DNA of 7,014 bases from Bacteroidota bacterium. Lineage in GTDB: Bacteria > Bacteroidota > Ignavibacteria > Ignavibacteriales > Ignavibacteriaceae. The notes beneath the pieces are model-generated. The model had not been told where the DNA came from. It saw only the letters and a program-made list of their open reading frames with translations, and made no database searches. The stretch covers positions 1 through 7,014 of the forward strand of contig JAJYSI010000177.1 of the NCBI GenBank assembly GCA_021793635.1, read 5' to 3'. Shown here in pieces: positions 5,975 through 7,014 of this stretch; the stretch's first letter is position 1; every line of letters starts with the position of its first letter. A program made the translations under genes and the position numbers.

Positions 5975-6094
5975 CTCATTATGCAATAATAACCTTTTGC
6001 GTAAGGTGATTTATATAAAAAAGGAATTCGTATTCCGGAACAGATTTTTTAAGGTGCAAATTTACAAAAAAATAATTTACAAGGAAGAATATAA

Positions 6095-6436
6095 TTAGCT
6101 AAAAATATCCTGGTTATCTACTTCGGATTGTTTTGGCTCCCAGTCAAAACCTTCGCATGGAAGATACTCTTTCGTCGGATGCTCGTCGTGAAGCACACAC
6201 AACACGGCTGACTTATCAAAATTTGTGCATGTCGAGCAAAGAGTATACTCGATTACTTCTTTATTTCTTTCCTTAAATAACCTATAGTGAATAATAGCTG
6301 GATGAATAATTACCCCGTAAATAGAAGCTAGATTTATCAACCACCAAACAGGGAAACTAATATAATCCTTCAACACCCATACAATAGGAATTGTAATTAT
6401 GGTTCTAATAATTGTCCAAAATACTACTTCACCCAA
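6095..6436 (-). CDS. Small two-helix membrane protein with a four-cysteine C-terminal tail, function unknown
   Basis: The product is 113 residues and I do not recognise the family. Two hydrophobic segments lie at about 5-21 and 29-50, joined by a short KDY turn, then a basic YRLFKERNK stretch (51-59) suggests a cytoplasmic tail. The tail has C67-x2-C70, C80 and C94 (ending PCEGFDWEP), with H83 and H86 between, a spacing that could bind zinc or an iron-sulphur cluster. The frame opens with TTG at 6436, directly after ATT and an in-frame TGA. An ATG at 6443 reads ATG-AAT-TTT-GGG-TGA; removing one G of the GGG run would join it to this frame as MNFGEVVFW. The true start may therefore be damaged, or TTG may be used, with a GGA nine bases upstream. 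The gene stands alone, with no terminator clearly its own. Confidence 0.7.
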   Translation of the reverse strand: MGEVVFWTIIRTIITIPIVWVLKDYISFPVWWLINLASIYGVIIHPAIIHYRLFKERNKEVIEYTLCSTCTNFDKSAVLCVLHDEHPTKEYLPCEGFDWEPKQSEVDNQDIFS

Positions 6437-6582
6437 AATTCATTTCCAAAGGATAAATCAAAAAATAATTTTGTAATATTAGTTGGAAGATAAAAATCAA
6501 TTTGATAATAATAAATAGACTAACTTTTCCATTATTCCCATATCTGTCCAAAATAAAATTTCATATTATATCCATACACATA

Positions 6583-6746
6583 GCGCGGCAAGCCGCAATG
6601 GAATATGTAAAATCATTTAAGGGCACTTCTAAAAACTATCTTTTATAAAAATTTAACGCAGAGAATATTGAAGTTTTTAGAAGTGCCCTTAATATATCTT
6701 GACATAAAAAACAATCCGCCTATGGCGGATAACCGGCAATACTATA
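6583..6746 (+). repeat. Accessory repeat module, copy C, inserted in the cassette
   Basis: Copy B runs straight from the shared 44-bp end into its AT-rich spacer, whereas copy C has 164 extra bases at that point, flanked by ATA on both sides. The extra text matches 702-805 on the same strand, yet the cassettes around the two are in opposite orientation. It contains GCGGC-AA-GCCGC (6585-6596) and ATCCGCC-TAT-GGCGGAT (6714-6730); the latter is terminator-like on the minus strand. The MITE-like element at 6621-6688 lies inside it. Confidence 0.65.
6617..6692. mobile_element. 68-bp MITE-like element with 17-bp inverted repeats and TTAA duplication
   Basis: GGGCACTTCTAAAAACT (6621-6637) and its exact complement (6672-6688) bound a 68-bp element, with TTAA on each side (6617-6620 and 6689-6692). 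The related module at 702-805 lacks it and reads TTTGAAATATCTTGAC across the same point, which serves as an empty site. No coding capacity remains, so it would depend on a transposase elsewhere. A 4-bp YTAR-type duplication is known for the IS5 subgroup, which makes an IS5-like parent a reasonable guess but not proven. Confidence 0.8.
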
Positions 6747-7014
6747 GGTGTTAATTTAATATTAAAATAAATAGTGATCATTTGTAAGAAATCTATTAAA
6801 AGGCATAATAGCAGCCCACGAATTTTATTCGTGGGTAAAAGAAATGAAAAGAATACCTTTTAACCGATTCATCGGTTTCTCAATTTCCGTTTTTGTAATG
6901 ATATAAATTTTATTTTGAATATATATTGTCTATAAATGTTTCGCCCCTCCGGGGCTCATAGGTATTTTGGGGGTATAATTATTTCTACTAATGTATCGCC
7001 CCTCTGGGGCTTTT

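Larger units (their letters stand above)
6539..7014 (-). repeat. Three-hairpin intergenic cassette, copy C (inverted, expanded, cut by the window end)
   Basis: On the plus strand, left to right: the 44-bp end shared with copy B (6539-6582), an inserted module (6583-6746), CCCACGAA-type hairpin (6815-6835), AACCGAT-TC-ATCGGTT (6862-6877), GCCCC-TCC-GGGGC (6943-6955) and GCCCC-TCT-GGGGC (6998-7010) 55 bp later, then a T-run to the window end. Order and spacing match copies A and B in reverse. It lies upstream of the 6095-6436 gene, whose promoter must sit between 6437 and the cassette or inside it. The remaining leader is beyond the window. Confidence 0.8.

Overview
The window looks like an accessory, AT-rich stretch of a Bacteroidota/Ignavibacteria-type chromosome. 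The strongest pointer is the C-terminal domain of the 3980-4786 protein, which carries the 'DQNYPNPFNP' signature of type A type IX secretion (T9SS) sorting domains, written in the style common in Ignavibacteria. A very large outer-membrane-type protein next to it fits the same assignment. No rRNA, tRNA, CRISPR array or complete transposase gene is visible.

Four protein genes are supported, all on the minus strand. In transcription order (right to left) they are: a small two-helix membrane protein with a four-cysteine tail (6095-6436); a SlyD-like FKBP peptidyl-prolyl isomerase with a His-rich tail (5343-5828); a secreted T9SS substrate with an N-terminal Reelin-like/choice-of-anchor domain (3980-4786); and a ~1000-residue envelope protein that joins a peptidase-MA-like HExxH domain, a TolB-like propeller and a C-terminal beta-barrel (832-3882). 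Hairpin terminators lie after slyD and between the last two genes, so these look like separate transcription units rather than one operon. TTG is the likely start for at least two of the four genes.

The gaps between genes are packed with non-coding repeats. A three-hairpin cassette of roughly 310-480 bp occurs three times: 331-648 (plus orientation), 4976-5284 (plus) and 6539-7014 (minus, cut by the window end). It always carries a GC-rich 13-nt hairpin, an AACCGAT/ATCGGTT palindrome and a CCCACGAA/TTCGTGGG hairpin in the same order and spacing. A second module of about 100 bp with a terminator-like hairpin accompanies the first and third copies in opposite relative orientation and is absent from the second. 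In the third copy that module is interrupted by a 68-bp MITE-like element with 17-bp inverted repeats and a TTAA duplication. This gives a readable insertion history.

The left end (1-330) holds a related hairpin pair whose stems differ from the cassette hairpins by compensating base pairs, followed by a 9-bp tandem array (169-264). In that array five units with a CCCCG core are followed by five with a CGGGG core. It can fold into one long hairpin and also has four-tetrad G-quadruplex potential on each strand. This array and the covarying hairpin family are the most unusual signals here. The proteins belong to recognisable families except the small 6095-6436 product.
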